Source of the DNA: Akkermansia sp.
GTDB lineage: Bacteria > Verrucomicrobiota > Verrucomicrobiia > Verrucomicrobiales > Akkermansiaceae
Assembly: GCA_017472085.1 (NCBI GenBank)
Contig: JAFUQZ010000025.1
Span: 1 to 38,318 of the forward strand
DNA length: 38,318 bases
Direction: 5' to 3'
The notes beneath the pieces were generated by a model. The model was given only the letters and a program-made list of their open reading frames with translations. It was not told the DNA's origin and did not search any database. Positions 23,882-31,420 of this stretch are shown here, one piece after another; the stretch's first letter is position 1; the number at the start of each line of letters is the position of its first letter. A program made the translations under genes and the position numbers.

Positions 23882-25156
23882 ATGAACACACTCGTTATCG
23901 GCTCCCAGTGGGGCGATGAAGGTAAAGGCAAGGTCATCGACTTCCTGACCGAGACCGCCGACTTCGTTATCCGCAGCCAGGGCGGCAGCAATGCCGGCCA
24001 CACGGTCATTGCCAACGGCAAGAAATACGTCCTCCACCTGGTGCCCTCCGGTATCCTGTGGCCGGGCAAAGTGAACGTCATCGGCAACGGTGTCGTCATC
24101 AACCCCACCTCACTGGTGGAGGAAATGACCTACCTGCGCGACCTCGGCGTTTCCATCACCCCGGAAAACCTCATCATCTCCGACCGCGCCCACGTGGTGC
24201 TGCCCATCCACAAGGAAATCGACGCCGCCCAGGAAGAAGCCCTCGGCGAGCACAAGATCGGCACCACCAAGCAGGGCATCGGCCCCACCTATGCCGACAA
24301 GGCTCGCCGCATCGGCATCCGCATGATTGACCTGGCAGACCCCGACCGCCTCCGCAAAGTGCTGGAAGCCCGCATCGAAACCGCCAATGATGAGCTGGCC
24401 CGCCTCGGCTGGCCGAAGGCTGACCCGCAGGTGACGATGGATGCCGTGATGGCTGCCGCAGACGTGCTGCGCCCGCACATCACCAACACCATCCCCGCCG
24501 TCAACAAGGCCATCAAGGCCGGCAAGACCGTCCTCTTCGAGGGTGCTCAGGGCGCTATGCTCGACATCGACTTCGGCACCTATCCCTTCGTCACCAGCTC
24601 CAACACCAGCGCCGGCGGCTGCTGCACCGGCTCCGGCGTGGCGCCCACCCGTATCGACAAGATTATCGGCGTCTGCAAGGCCTACACCACCCGCGTGGGC
24701 GAGGGCCCCATGGTCACGGAGGATGCCGAGATTGCCGATTACCTGCACGGACTGGGCCGCGAGTTCGGCGCCACCACCGGGCGTCCCCGCCGCTGCGGCT
24801 GGGCAGACGGCGTAGTTCTGCGCTACTCTGCCATGTTCAACGGCTTTGATGAAATGGCCATGACCAACCTCGATGGTCTCGACGAGTGCGACACCATCAA
24901 GATTTGCACCGGCTACCGCTGCGGTGATGAGGTGCTGGAATACCCCCCTGCCCTCATGGATGACTGGGCCAGGTGCGAGCCCGTGTATGAGTCCGTTCCC
25001 GGCTGGAAGCAGGACATCTCCAAGTGCACCACCTGGGAGGAGCTGCCCGAGGCCTGCAAGGCCTACGTGAAGCGCTTCGGCGAGGTCATCGGCTGTCCCG
25101 TGGGCACCGTGGGCGTCGGCCCCGACCGCGAGCAGACCATCGCTGTTCCCTACTGA
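23882..25156 (+). CDS. purA: Adenylosuccinate synthetase
   Basis: Joins IMP and aspartate with GTP, the first step to AMP. 424 residues, normal length. The GTP/IMP loop GSQWGDEGKGK (7-17) carries catalytic Asp12 and Lys; GGSNAGHTV has the catalytic His; KQGIGPTYADKARR, VLFEGAQGAMLDIDFGTYP and GVCKAYTTRVGEGP follow in order. It is 33 bases after carA, so the promoter at 22661 probably drives both, joining pyrimidine/arginine and purine supply. A terminator follows. Confidence 0.98.
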   Translation: MNTLVIGSQWGDEGKGKVIDFLTETADFVIRSQGGSNAGHTVIANGKKYVLHLVPSGILWPGKVNVIGNGVVINPTSLVEEMTYLRDLGVSITPENLIISDRAHVVLPIHKEIDAAQEEALGEHKIGTTKQGIGPTYADKARRIGIRMIDLADPDRLRKVLEARIETANDELARLGWPKADPQVTMDAVMAAADVLRPHITNTIPAVNKAIKAGKTVLFEGAQGAMLDIDFGTYPFVTSSNTSAGGCCTGSGVAPTRIDKIIGVCKAYTTRVGEGPMVTEDAEIADYLHGLGREFGATTGRPRRCGWADGVVLRYSAMFNGFDEMAMTNLDGLDECDTIKICTGYRCGDEVLEYPPALMDDWARCEPVYESVPGWKQDISKCTTWEELPEACKAYVKRFGEVIGCPVGTVGVGPDREQTIAVPY

Positions 25157-25183
25157 TAAATTTCAGAATCAGCAGTTTTTCTC

Positions 25184-25218
25184 AACGCCTTGTTCCCCCT
25201 GCGGGACAAGGCGTTTTT
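25184..25218 (+). terminator. Rho-independent terminator after purA
   Basis: Stem AACGCCTTGT-TCCC with GGG-ACAAGGCGTT (one bulged T), short loop, then five T. It overlaps the end of the convergent gene at 25217. Confidence 0.85.
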
Positions 25219-26320
25219 ATGCGCTCTCGCCGAACAGCTCGCGGTATTTCTTCGCTTTTCTGCATTCGGTGTTCCACGCGAGAGTCCCCCCAATCAAAAA
25301 GAACGCACCCCATACGCAGAAGAACAGGGGCAAGCCTATCAGCTGCCGCAGGTTCAACACCCGCACCTCCTGCGGTGCATCCGCAAAATACAGCAGCGAG
25401 GCCTGCATCCCCAGGGGCGGGCGCTCCGTGAACAGCTCCGAACCCTCCACTCGCTGACAGTATCTCTGCCCGTTCACCGTGTAGTCATACACGGCGTGAT
25501 AGTATGACCGATGCGAGGAACCTGATTCCTCCCGCACCTCCCGCTCTGCCCGCACCACCGTGCCGACGGCTCGCTCTGCCTGCAACAGATAGCGCAGCGG
25601 TTCCTGCCCGAGAGTCAGGCCGCCGTATAAAGCAGCTCCCCCCAACAGCAACATCACCACGGAAAGCACCTTCACCCCCTTCTCCGCAGGCCGCAGAGAG
25701 TTACGCGGGTCTGACCAGCTGACATAGCGGGAATGCTCTGCATCCGTACGCGGCGGAAACATGGCAGCGGACTGCTGCAAGGCTGCCAGCACAGGCTCAA
25801 GATGCGGAACACGCAAAAAACCTTTTGCCGGGCGCTTTCCCAGAGCATCCGGGGAAGTCGATTCATAGGCCAATACGATGTCCCCACTCCCGTCCGCGCG
25901 CTCCACCACCTCTACCACCATGTTGGAGGCCAGCGGGTACAGCTCTGCCCCGCACCCCGGAAGCGGCAGACGGCTCTTCAGCACCACGGCATGCCGATTC
26001 GTCACCGCATACACACCCCGCCGTCTGTTCAGCAGAATCAATAACGGAATCAGCAGCCCCAGTGCCAACCATACCAATACAAACACGGCTACCGCCGTCA
26101 TCAGCCCATCCTGCTCCTGACCACCCAGCAGCAACACCAGAAACAACAAGCCACCGGCACAAAAGCCCGACATCACCAGCAGCACATTGCGCCACTCTGC
26201 CCCGGAAAAACTTCCCCGCGGGCGCACATACCACAGAAGCTGCTCTCCGCTCTGCAAATGTTGCTGCAAAAACCTCTGTTCTGCCGGGCTCAAAGGGTGT
26301 TGAGATGACGTTCCGTTCAT
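25217..26320 (-). CDS. PH-like plus DUF3592 membrane protein
   Basis: 367 residues. The N-terminal half repeats the layout of the gene at 2445: GEQLLWYVRPR (25-35), two membrane helices (about 45-65 and 74-97), then YAVTNRHAVVL (104-114) opening a PH-like domain. The C-terminal half has a helix (about 215-235), an outer domain with VGTVVRAEREV, YDYTVNGQRYCQRVEG and PPLGMQASLLYFADAP, and a last helix (about 326-347), the pattern of DUF3592. Fusion of the two modules suggests an envelope role, but function is not known. A promoter ends nine bases before the ATG. Confidence 0.75.
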   Translation of the reverse strand: MNGTSSQHPLSPAEQRFLQQHLQSGEQLLWYVRPRGSFSGAEWRNVLLVMSGFCAGGLLFLVLLLGGQEQDGLMTAVAVFVLVWLALGLLIPLLILLNRRRGVYAVTNRHAVVLKSRLPLPGCGAELYPLASNMVVEVVERADGSGDIVLAYESTSPDALGKRPAKGFLRVPHLEPVLAALQQSAAMFPPRTDAEHSRYVSWSDPRNSLRPAEKGVKVLSVVMLLLGGAALYGGLTLGQEPLRYLLQAERAVGTVVRAEREVREESGSSHRSYYHAVYDYTVNGQRYCQRVEGSELFTERPPLGMQASLLYFADAPQEVRVLNLRQLIGLPLFFCVWGAFFLIGGTLAWNTECRKAKKYRELFGESA

Positions 26321-26329
26321 TACGGAATG

Positions 26330-26358
26330 AGACTAACACACGCGCGAGCAACCCTCAA
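26330..26358 (-). promoter_or_regulatory. Promoter of the PH-like/DUF3592 gene
   Basis: Minus strand: TTGAGG (26353-26358), 17 bases, TAGTCT (26330-26335), nine bases to ATG. Expected leader 0-3 nt. Confidence 0.5.
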
Positions 26359-26407
26359 GTGAAAACATAAGAAAAAAGAATCGGAACATACTGAAACAAG
26401 AAAGATA

Positions 26408-26435
26408 TTGCAATTTCGCGGATTTGGTGTATACT
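26408..26435 (+). promoter_or_regulatory. Promoter of the ABC-F gene
   Basis: TTGCAA (26408-26413), 16 bases, TATACT (26430-26435), eight bases to ATG 26444. Expected leader 0-2 nt; the codons open upstream of 26444 lie in the promoter. Confidence 0.6.
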
Positions 26436-26443
26436 CACCGCGC

Positions 26444-28048
26444 ATGCTGACCATCAAGAAACTGACCAAGGCCCACGCCGGGCGAACGCTGTTCTACGAA
26501 ACCGAGCTCGTGGTGAACTGGGGCGAGCGCATTGCGCTGGTGGGTCCCAACGGCGCGGGCAAGTCCACGCTCTTCCGCATGATTCTGGGCGAAGATTCCC
26601 CGGATGAGGGCCAGATTCTCATGGATGATTACGGCGTGGTGGGCTATCTGCCGCAGGAGGCGGGCGACCCCTCCGACCGCACCGTGCTGGAGATTGCCAT
26701 GAGCATCACCCCGGAGATGGGCCATGCCATCCGCACGCTTCAGGAATGCGAGAAAAAGGGCGACAACTCCAGCGATGCCTATGCCGAAGCCATGGATGTG
26801 TTTATTTCCCACGATGGTTACCAGATTGAGCCGAAGGCCAAGAGAATCCTCAAGGGGCTGGCGTTCAAGGACGAGGATTTCCACCGCCCGGCGCGCGAGA
26901 TGAGCGGCGGATGGGTGATGCGCGCTCACCTGGCGCAGCTGCTGGTGGCAGAGCCGGACCTGCTGATGCTGGACGAACCGACCAACCACCTGGATTTGAT
27001 GAGTCTGCTGTGGTTCCAGCGTTACCTGATGAATTACCCGGGCGCTATTTTCATGATTTCGCACGACCGCGATTTCATGGACACGCTGGTGGAAACGGTC
27101 TACGACATCGAAAACGCGGAGCTGGTGCGCTATTCCGGCAACTACACCCGATTCCTGGAGCTGAAAGAGCAGCGCTACGAACTGCAGTTGGCCGCATGGC
27201 GCAACCAACAGCGCGAAATCGCCCATTTCGAGTCTTTCATCGAGCGTTTCCGCTCCGTGGCCTCCAAGGCCGCCCAGGTGCAGAGCCGCATCAAGCAGCT
27301 GGAGAAAATGCGGCGTCTTGAAAAGCCGAAACAGGGTCGCAAGCTCTTCAAGTTCATCTTCCCGCAACCGCCGCGCAGCATGCAGAAGGTGATGGAGCTG
27401 GAAAAGGTGGGCCAGAGCTATGGCGAAAAACGCATCTACCGCAATCTCGACTTGCTGATAGAGCGCGGCGACCGCATTGTGCTGGTAGGGCCAAACGGCG
27501 CGGGCAAGTCCACCCTGCTCAAGATTCTGGCCGGGGTTATCCCCATTGATGAGGGCACCCGCACGCTGGGCACCACCACCCGCATCGGCTATTTCTCCCA
27601 GATGCGCTCCGAAAACCTGACCCCCAATTTCACGGTGCTGGAAGAAATCATGAATGCCAACCCGGAACTGCGGGAAGAAGAAGCCCGCGGCATCCTCGGT
27701 TCTTTCCTCTTCCGCCGCCTGGATGTGGAAAAACGCGTGGAGGTGCTCTCCGGTGGTGAAAAATCGCGCCTGAGTCTGGTCAAATTCCTGGTGAATCCTC
27801 CCAACCTGCTGCTCATGGATGAGCCCACCACCCACCTCGACCTCATGAGTGTGGAAGCGCTCTCCCAGGCGCTCAAGAACTACGAGGGCACGCTCGTCTT
27901 CATTTCGCACGACGTCCACTTCATCCGCGCTCTGGCAGAAAAGACACTCCACATCAATCAGGGGGTCGTCACCCCCTATGCGGGCGGCTATGATTACTAT
28001 CTGGAGAAATCCGGTATCATGGATGATGCCAACGCCATGGATGTATAA
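26444..28048 (+). CDS. ABC-F family ATPase (ribosome-associated)
   Basis: 535 residues with two ABC domains and no membrane segment, as in EttA, Uup and YbiT, which act on the ribosome E site. Domain 1: GPNGAGKST near residue 33, signature MSGGWVMRAHLA, LLMLDEPTNHLDL, ISHDRDF. A charged linker (about 235-300) lies between, the part that reaches into the ribosome. Domain 2: second GPNGAGKST, LSGGEKSRLSL, LLMDEPTTHLDL, ISHDVHF. Housekeeping translation factor is more likely than drug resistance, since there is no long specialised linker and no resistance context; subgroup cannot be fixed by eye. Confidence 0.92.
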   Translation: MLTIKKLTKAHAGRTLFYETELVVNWGERIALVGPNGAGKSTLFRMILGEDSPDEGQILMDDYGVVGYLPQEAGDPSDRTVLEIAMSITPEMGHAIRTLQECEKKGDNSSDAYAEAMDVFISHDGYQIEPKAKRILKGLAFKDEDFHRPAREMSGGWVMRAHLAQLLVAEPDLLMLDEPTNHLDLMSLLWFQRYLMNYPGAIFMISHDRDFMDTLVETVYDIENAELVRYSGNYTRFLELKEQRYELQLAAWRNQQREIAHFESFIERFRSVASKAAQVQSRIKQLEKMRRLEKPKQGRKLFKFIFPQPPRSMQKVMELEKVGQSYGEKRIYRNLDLLIERGDRIVLVGPNGAGKSTLLKILAGVIPIDEGTRTLGTTTRIGYFSQMRSENLTPNFTVLEEIMNANPELREEEARGILGSFLFRRLDVEKRVEVLSGGEKSRLSLVKFLVNPPNLLLMDEPTTHLDLMSVEALSQALKNYEGTLVFISHDVHFIRALAEKTLHINQGVVTPYAGGYDYYLEKSGIMDDANAMDV

Positions 28049-28077
28049 TGCCCGCCATTTCCCTGCATCGTGACAGA

Positions 28078-28103
28078 AGCGCCACATGACACGCGGCGTT
28101 TTT
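28078..28103 (+). terminator. Weak terminator candidate after the ABC-F gene
   Basis: Six-pair stem AGCGCC with GGCGTT (one wobble) and an 11-nt loop, followed by TTT. Position fits; strength is doubtful. Confidence 0.4.
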
Positions 28104-28118
28104 GTCACCATATCCGAG

Positions 28119-28147
28119 TTGCTTTCTTTTCTTATTTCAGGCATGAT
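28119..28147 (+). promoter_or_regulatory. Candidate promoter of the PhoU-like gene
   Basis: TTGCTT (28119-28124), 17 bases, CATGAT (28142-28147), the same -10 variant as at fucU. The leader would be about 55 nt and ends in a purine-rich stretch (GAAGAAAAGAAG) that could bind the ribosome. Confidence 0.4.
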
Positions 28148-28208
28148 ATATGCGTCGGGAGGAAATGGTTCCCCCGGCACAAGATGCAACAAAGAAGAAA
28201 AGAAGACG

Positions 28209-28835
28209 ATGAAAAATGAAATGGATATGCCGGATCTCTTCGCCGAGTTGAGCAGGAAAGTCATTGACCTGATGACCCGTACGCGCACAGCTCTTTTTGA
28301 ACTGGACAGCTGTCTGGCGTTGCGAATCAACGCAGAAGGAGATCTACTGAGTCGGGAAGCATCCAAAGCGGAAGGGAAATGCAACGCGGAGCTCATGAGC
28401 GGTAGCGGCATTATCTCCCCGGATCTGCGATTTTACCTGGTAAAAGAAGCGCAGCGTTGCAACCGTCTGGGCAGAATCGTACACCAGATTCGCAACATTG
28501 CAACCTGCATCAGTGAAATAGCCGACAAGGTGGCGTGCAAGGATGTACTGGCTTTCAAGCCCCTGTTCCTGATGGCCGAAGTGCAGTTGAAGGATGCAGT
28601 GCTTTCCATCCTGAGAAAGGATGAAGAATTGGCGTTCGGCGTTCGGCGGAAAGATGATGACCTGGATTCTCTGTATGCCACGGAAATAGAAAACATCTTC
28701 CGGCAGGCATCGGACAATCTGTTCTACGATTTCAGAACAGGAACCGGGCTGCTGTTCATCCTGCGTGCCATTGAACGCATCGGCGACCACTCCAAACAGC
28801 TTGCCGTGCCCTCGTTTTACCGCCTTCAGGACTAA
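28209..28835 (+). CDS. PhoU-like domain protein
   Basis: 208 residues, all-helical. Two related helical bundles can be seen: the first about 10-100 ([21 protein letters not shown]), the second about 110-205, ending in [19 protein letters not shown], which is the E-R-x-x-D metal-binding motif of PhoU proteins (ERIGDHS). PhoU regulates phosphate uptake with PhoR and the Pst transporter, none of which is adjacent; stand-alone PhoU-like proteins also regulate Na/Pi symporters. ATG 28209 is chosen because the frame upstream encodes unlikely sequence and there is a purine-rich stretch before it. Confidence 0.75.
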   Translation: MKNEMDMPDLFAELSRKVIDLMTRTRTALFELDSCLALRINAEGDLLSREASKAEGKCNAELMSGSGIISPDLRFYLVKEAQRCNRLGRIVHQIRNIATCISEIADKVACKDVLAFKPLFLMAEVQLKDAVLSILRKDEELAFGVRRKDDDLDSLYATEIENIFRQASDNLFYDFRTGTGLLFILRAIERIGDHSKQLAVPSFYRLQD

Positions 28836-28895
28836 AACACCGCGGCGCTCCGTTCAAGTCAAACACAATTTTCAGACCAACGGGCGAAGTCTTAA

Positions 28896-28924
28896 TTGAC
28901 TCTCGCGGAGAATTGTGGCATGAT
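28896..28924 (+). promoter_or_regulatory. Promoter of the fucU operon
   Basis: TTGACT (28896-28901), 17 bases, CATGAT (28919-28924), nine bases to ATG 28934. Expected leader 0-3 nt. Confidence 0.55.
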
Positions 28925-28933
28925 ACACGCGTT

Positions 28934-29353
28934 ATGTTAAAAGGTATTTCTCCTGTCATTTCTCCGGATCTGCTCAAGATTATGGCCGAAATGGGACATG
29001 GTGATGAAATCGTTATCTCTGATGCACACTTCCCGGCCCATACGTTCAACGACACGGTGGTACGGGCCGATGGCGTGGGGGCAGATGCCATTCTGGCAGG
29101 CATGATTCCGCTCTTTGAGCTGGATGCCTATGCCACCCCGGTCATCATGATGGCCGCCGTGCCGGGCGATACCCTCGACCCCGCCGTGGAGGCCAAGTAC
29201 CGCGCCGCTCTCGGCTACGAGGGCGAGATTGAGCGCATGGAGCGCTATGCTTTCTACGACCGTGCCAAGGCTGCCTATGCCGTGGTGATTACCGGTGAGA
29301 CCGCCAAATACGGCAACATCATCCTGAAGAAAGGCGTCACCCCGATTGCCTGA
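28934..29353 (+). CDS. fucU: L-fucose mutarotase (RbsD/FucU family)
   Basis: Interconverts alpha- and beta-L-fucose so that fucose freed from mucin can enter catabolism. 139 residues. The opening [20 protein letters not shown], directly followed by [16 protein letters not shown], is the family signature, with the catalytic His in MGHGDE. The end has [10 protein letters not shown], the usual C-terminal strand. FucU rather than RbsD by the [11 protein letters not shown] and NFPA-like pattern, though specificity for other pyranoses is possible. Seven bases upstream of queD; no other fucose gene is nearby. An upstream in-frame ATG at 28919-28921 region falls in the promoter. Confidence 0.9.
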   Translation: MLKGISPVISPDLLKIMAEMGHGDEIVISDAHFPAHTFNDTVVRADGVGADAILAGMIPLFELDAYATPVIMMAAVPGDTLDPAVEAKYRAALGYEGEIERMERYAFYDRAKAAYAVVITGETAKYGNIILKKGVTPIA

Positions 29354-29360
29354 TACCCCC

Positions 29361-29810
29361 ATGTACCGCATCTGCAAATGCATTGAACTGGAGAGCGGGC
29401 ACCTGCTCTCCAAGCACCCCGGCAACTGCCAGTTCCCGCACGGCCACACCCGCAGCGTGGAGCTGGTCTTTGCCGCAGAAACGCTGGATGACCACGAAAT
29501 GGTCATGGATTTCAAGGCCATCGGGGAGATGATGAACGAGTTTCTGGAGCAGTTCGACCACGCGCTCTGCATGAACACCTCCGACCCGAATTACGAGGCT
29601 TTCCGGCGCATCTACGGCGACCGCATCATCCCCTTTGAGAAGATGGATCCCACCAGCGAGGCCATGGCACACGCCGTCTTTCAGCATGCGCAGGCTGCCC
29701 TCAACAAGGCCAAATCCGGTGCGCTCCGCTACCCGGTGCGTGACTGCGTGAAACTGGAGCGCGTACGCGTCTGGGAAACCAGCTCCTCCTGGGCAGAATA
29801 CGGAGAGTAA
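29361..29810 (+). CDS. queD: 6-carboxytetrahydropterin synthase (QueD) family
   Basis: T-fold enzyme of the PTPS/QueD family; QueD makes 6-carboxytetrahydropterin on the path to queuosine. 149 residues from ATG 29361; an upstream in-frame TTG overlaps the fucU stop region. The zinc ligands are visible as ESGH (His14) and HGH (His27, His29), with the catalytic Cys23 in CQFPHGH, the QueD-type spacing. VMDFKAIGEMM and FDHALCMN are the next family motifs, and VRVWETSSSWAEY the substrate-binding Glu end. A insertion around NYEAFRRIYGDR is longer than usual. No other queuosine gene is nearby. Confidence 0.87.
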   Translation: MYRICKCIELESGHLLSKHPGNCQFPHGHTRSVELVFAAETLDDHEMVMDFKAIGEMMNEFLEQFDHALCMNTSDPNYEAFRRIYGDRIIPFEKMDPTSEAMAHAVFQHAQAALNKAKSGALRYPVRDCVKLERVRVWETSSSWAEYGE

Positions 29811-29824
29811 ACCTTTTCCCGATC

Positions 29825-30472
29825 ATGCAGGAAGCCTGGCTCAAGCGCGATGAATCCAACCGGGATTTGGTCATCTTCATGCTCGGCTGGGCCGCCACGC
29901 CCAATGCCGTGTGCCACATCGACCCGCCGGGCTGCGATGTGCTGGTCTGCTACGACCACCGCAGCATCGCACCGCTGGAGCCTGCCCGCTTCACCCGCTA
30001 CCGCCGCATCTACCTCTTTGCCTGGTCATTCGGCGTGTGGGTGAGCGAGCAATGCTGCCGTGCTCTGCCCCTGCACCGCGCCGTGGCACTCAACGGCACC
30101 CCCTACCCTGTCGACCCGCGCTACGGCATGCGCTTGCGTGTTGTGCAGCGCACCATGCGCGCCCAAATCCGCAACGGCGGCACCAATTCCTTTGCCGCCG
30201 CAGGAGAGGAAGGCCGCTACATCCCCACCGGCCCCTACCCCGACCGCACAGCAGAGGAAAAGCTCGATGAGCTCAACCTGCTGGCCGAATGGAGTGCAGC
30301 AGATTCCACCCCTCACCTCTGCTGGGATGCCGCTTACATCGCCACACGCGATGAAATCTTCCCCCCGGACAGCATGCGCGCCTGGTGGAATCCCTGCGGC
30401 CTCGGCATCGAATTCGACAGCTTCCACTACCCCTTCTCCGACCCTCAGCTCATCCTCAGCGAGCTGCAATAA
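29825..30472 (+). CDS. bioG: Pimeloyl-ACP methyl ester esterase, BioG-like (DUF452)
   Basis: Alpha/beta hydrolase of 215 residues that would release pimeloyl-ACP methyl ester to give pimeloyl-ACP for biotin synthesis. FMLGWAATP and CDVLVCYDHRS near the start, then LFAWSFGVWVSEQ with nucleophile Ser68 in the A-W-S-x-G-V-W form special to BioG, VALNGTPYPVD, and FHYPFSDP near the C-terminus with the probable catalytic His201. It is last in the fucU-queD-bioG operon, 14 bases after queD; no other bio genes are in the window, so the biotin role rests on family likeness. Confidence 0.8.
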   Translation: MQEAWLKRDESNRDLVIFMLGWAATPNAVCHIDPPGCDVLVCYDHRSIAPLEPARFTRYRRIYLFAWSFGVWVSEQCCRALPLHRAVALNGTPYPVDPRYGMRLRVVQRTMRAQIRNGGTNSFAAAGEEGRYIPTGPYPDRTAEEKLDELNLLAEWSAADSTPHLCWDAAYIATRDEIFPPDSMRAWWNPCGLGIEFDSFHYPFSDPQLILSELQ

Positions 30473-30543
30473 ACCGCTTTTTTATCCTCAGGCCATTCCG
30501 GCAAGCATTTCTCCCGCGGTCTGTCACAAATGCGTATGTCCAC

Positions 30544-31272
30544 TTAATAGGTACACCCCGCGAAACCGTGGGTACGGAAGATGGTGCGAACGCGGTTGGT
30601 GAGCTCGGGCTCGGGGGGCTCGGTGTCTGCCAGGGTGTAATCCAGGCCGAGCTCCTGCCATTTGTAGCGGCCCATCTGGTGGAAAGGCAGCACGTCCACG
30701 CGCTGTATATTGCCCAGGCCGGAGGCGTAGCGAGCCAGCGCCTCAATATCGTCCACCCGATCGGTGAGGCCGGGAACGAGCACGTAGCGCAACCAGACAG
30801 GTTTCTTCAAGGCCGCCAGGCGCTCGGCAAAATCAAGAGTCGGTTGGAGTGGCCGGGCCGTTACCTGCCGATATTGCTCCGGATTCCAGGCTTTGATATC
30901 CAGCAGCACCAGGTCGGTGAGGGCAAGCATTTCCTCATCCGCATTGCACCCCAGATGCCCGGAGGTATCCAGGCAGGTGTGCAGCCCCATGGCTTTGCAC
31001 CCCCGCAGAATGGTGCGGGTAAATTCCGGCTGGAAGAGGGGGTCACCGCCGGAGATGGTCACGCCGCCGCCGGCATTCACCAGAAAATCGCGGTAGCGGG
31101 ATATTTCCTCCAGCACATCCTCCGCGCTGCGTTCCGTCCCGCGGCGGGTAAATGAGGTGTCCGGGTTGTGGCAGTAACGGCAGCGCAGGCTGCAACCGGA
31201 CAAAAACAGCACAAAGCGAATGCCCGGCCCATCCACGGTACCGCAGGATTCTACGGAATGTACTAAACCCAT
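30544..31272 (-). CDS. pflA: Pyruvate formate-lyase activating enzyme
   Basis: Radical SAM enzyme that installs the glycyl radical in PflB. 242 residues, normal length. The 4Fe-4S motif CSLRCRYC (Cys27, Cys31, Cys34) follows SGC; NAGGGVTISGGDPLFQPEF is the SAM-binding GGE-like stretch; LDTSGHLG and LLDIKAWNPE continue the barrel. It lies downstream of pflB on the same strand, separated by a strong terminator-like structure at 31329-31397, so part of its mRNA may be cut off or it may have its own weak promoter. No formate channel gene (focA) is beside it. Confidence 0.95.
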   Translation of the reverse strand: MGLVHSVESCGTVDGPGIRFVLFLSGCSLRCRYCHNPDTSFTRRGTERSAEDVLEEISRYRDFLVNAGGGVTISGGDPLFQPEFTRTILRGCKAMGLHTCLDTSGHLGCNADEEMLALTDLVLLDIKAWNPEQYRQVTARPLQPTLDFAERLAALKKPVWLRYVLVPGLTDRVDDIEALARYASGLGNIQRVDVLPFHQMGRYKWQELGLDYTLADTEPPEPELTNRVRTIFRTHGFAGCTY

Positions 31273-31278
31273 GGGAAA

Positions 31279-31306
31279 TTACGAATGACGAATTGAGAAT
31301 TGACTA
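31279..31306. repeat. Four imperfect 7-bp tandem repeats upstream of pflA
   Basis: TTACGAA, TGACGAA, TTGAGAA, TTGACTA in a row, just before the pflA start. Short heptamer repeats like this occur in other bacteria's intergenic regions; here the copy number is too low to be sure it is more than chance. Confidence 0.4.
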
Positions 31307-31328
31307 GAGCGCAGGAAAGAGGGGGATG

Positions 31329-31397
31329 AAAAAAGGGAAGTTCGGCGGGCTGATGCCCGCAGGTGTTACCACCTGAGCCGACGGCCCCGAACTTCCC
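31329..31397 (-). terminator. Branched terminator after pflB
   Basis: An outer 11-bp perfect stem (31335-31345 with 31387-31397) encloses two 6-bp hairpins, GCGGGC-TGAT-GCCCGC (31345-31360) and CAGGTG-TTAC-CACCTG (31360-31375). On the minus strand the outer stem runs into six T-rich bases (31329-31334). It lies between pflB and pflA. Confidence 0.8.
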
Positions 31398-31420
31398 TAT
31401 CCTTCAGGTTTTGTTTACCT

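Noticed and set aside
22997..24037. 346-codon open frame on the minus strand across carA and purA
   Set aside because: Gly- and His-rich shadow of two well-supported plus-strand genes.
26435..28411. 658-codon open frame on the minus strand
   Set aside because: Antisense of the ABC-F gene, whose Walker and signature motifs are clear on the plus strand.
28934..29353. Aspartate decarboxylase (panD), from size alone
   Set aside because: The sequence has the RbsD/FucU opening (MLKGI, MGHGDE) and no PanD processing site.
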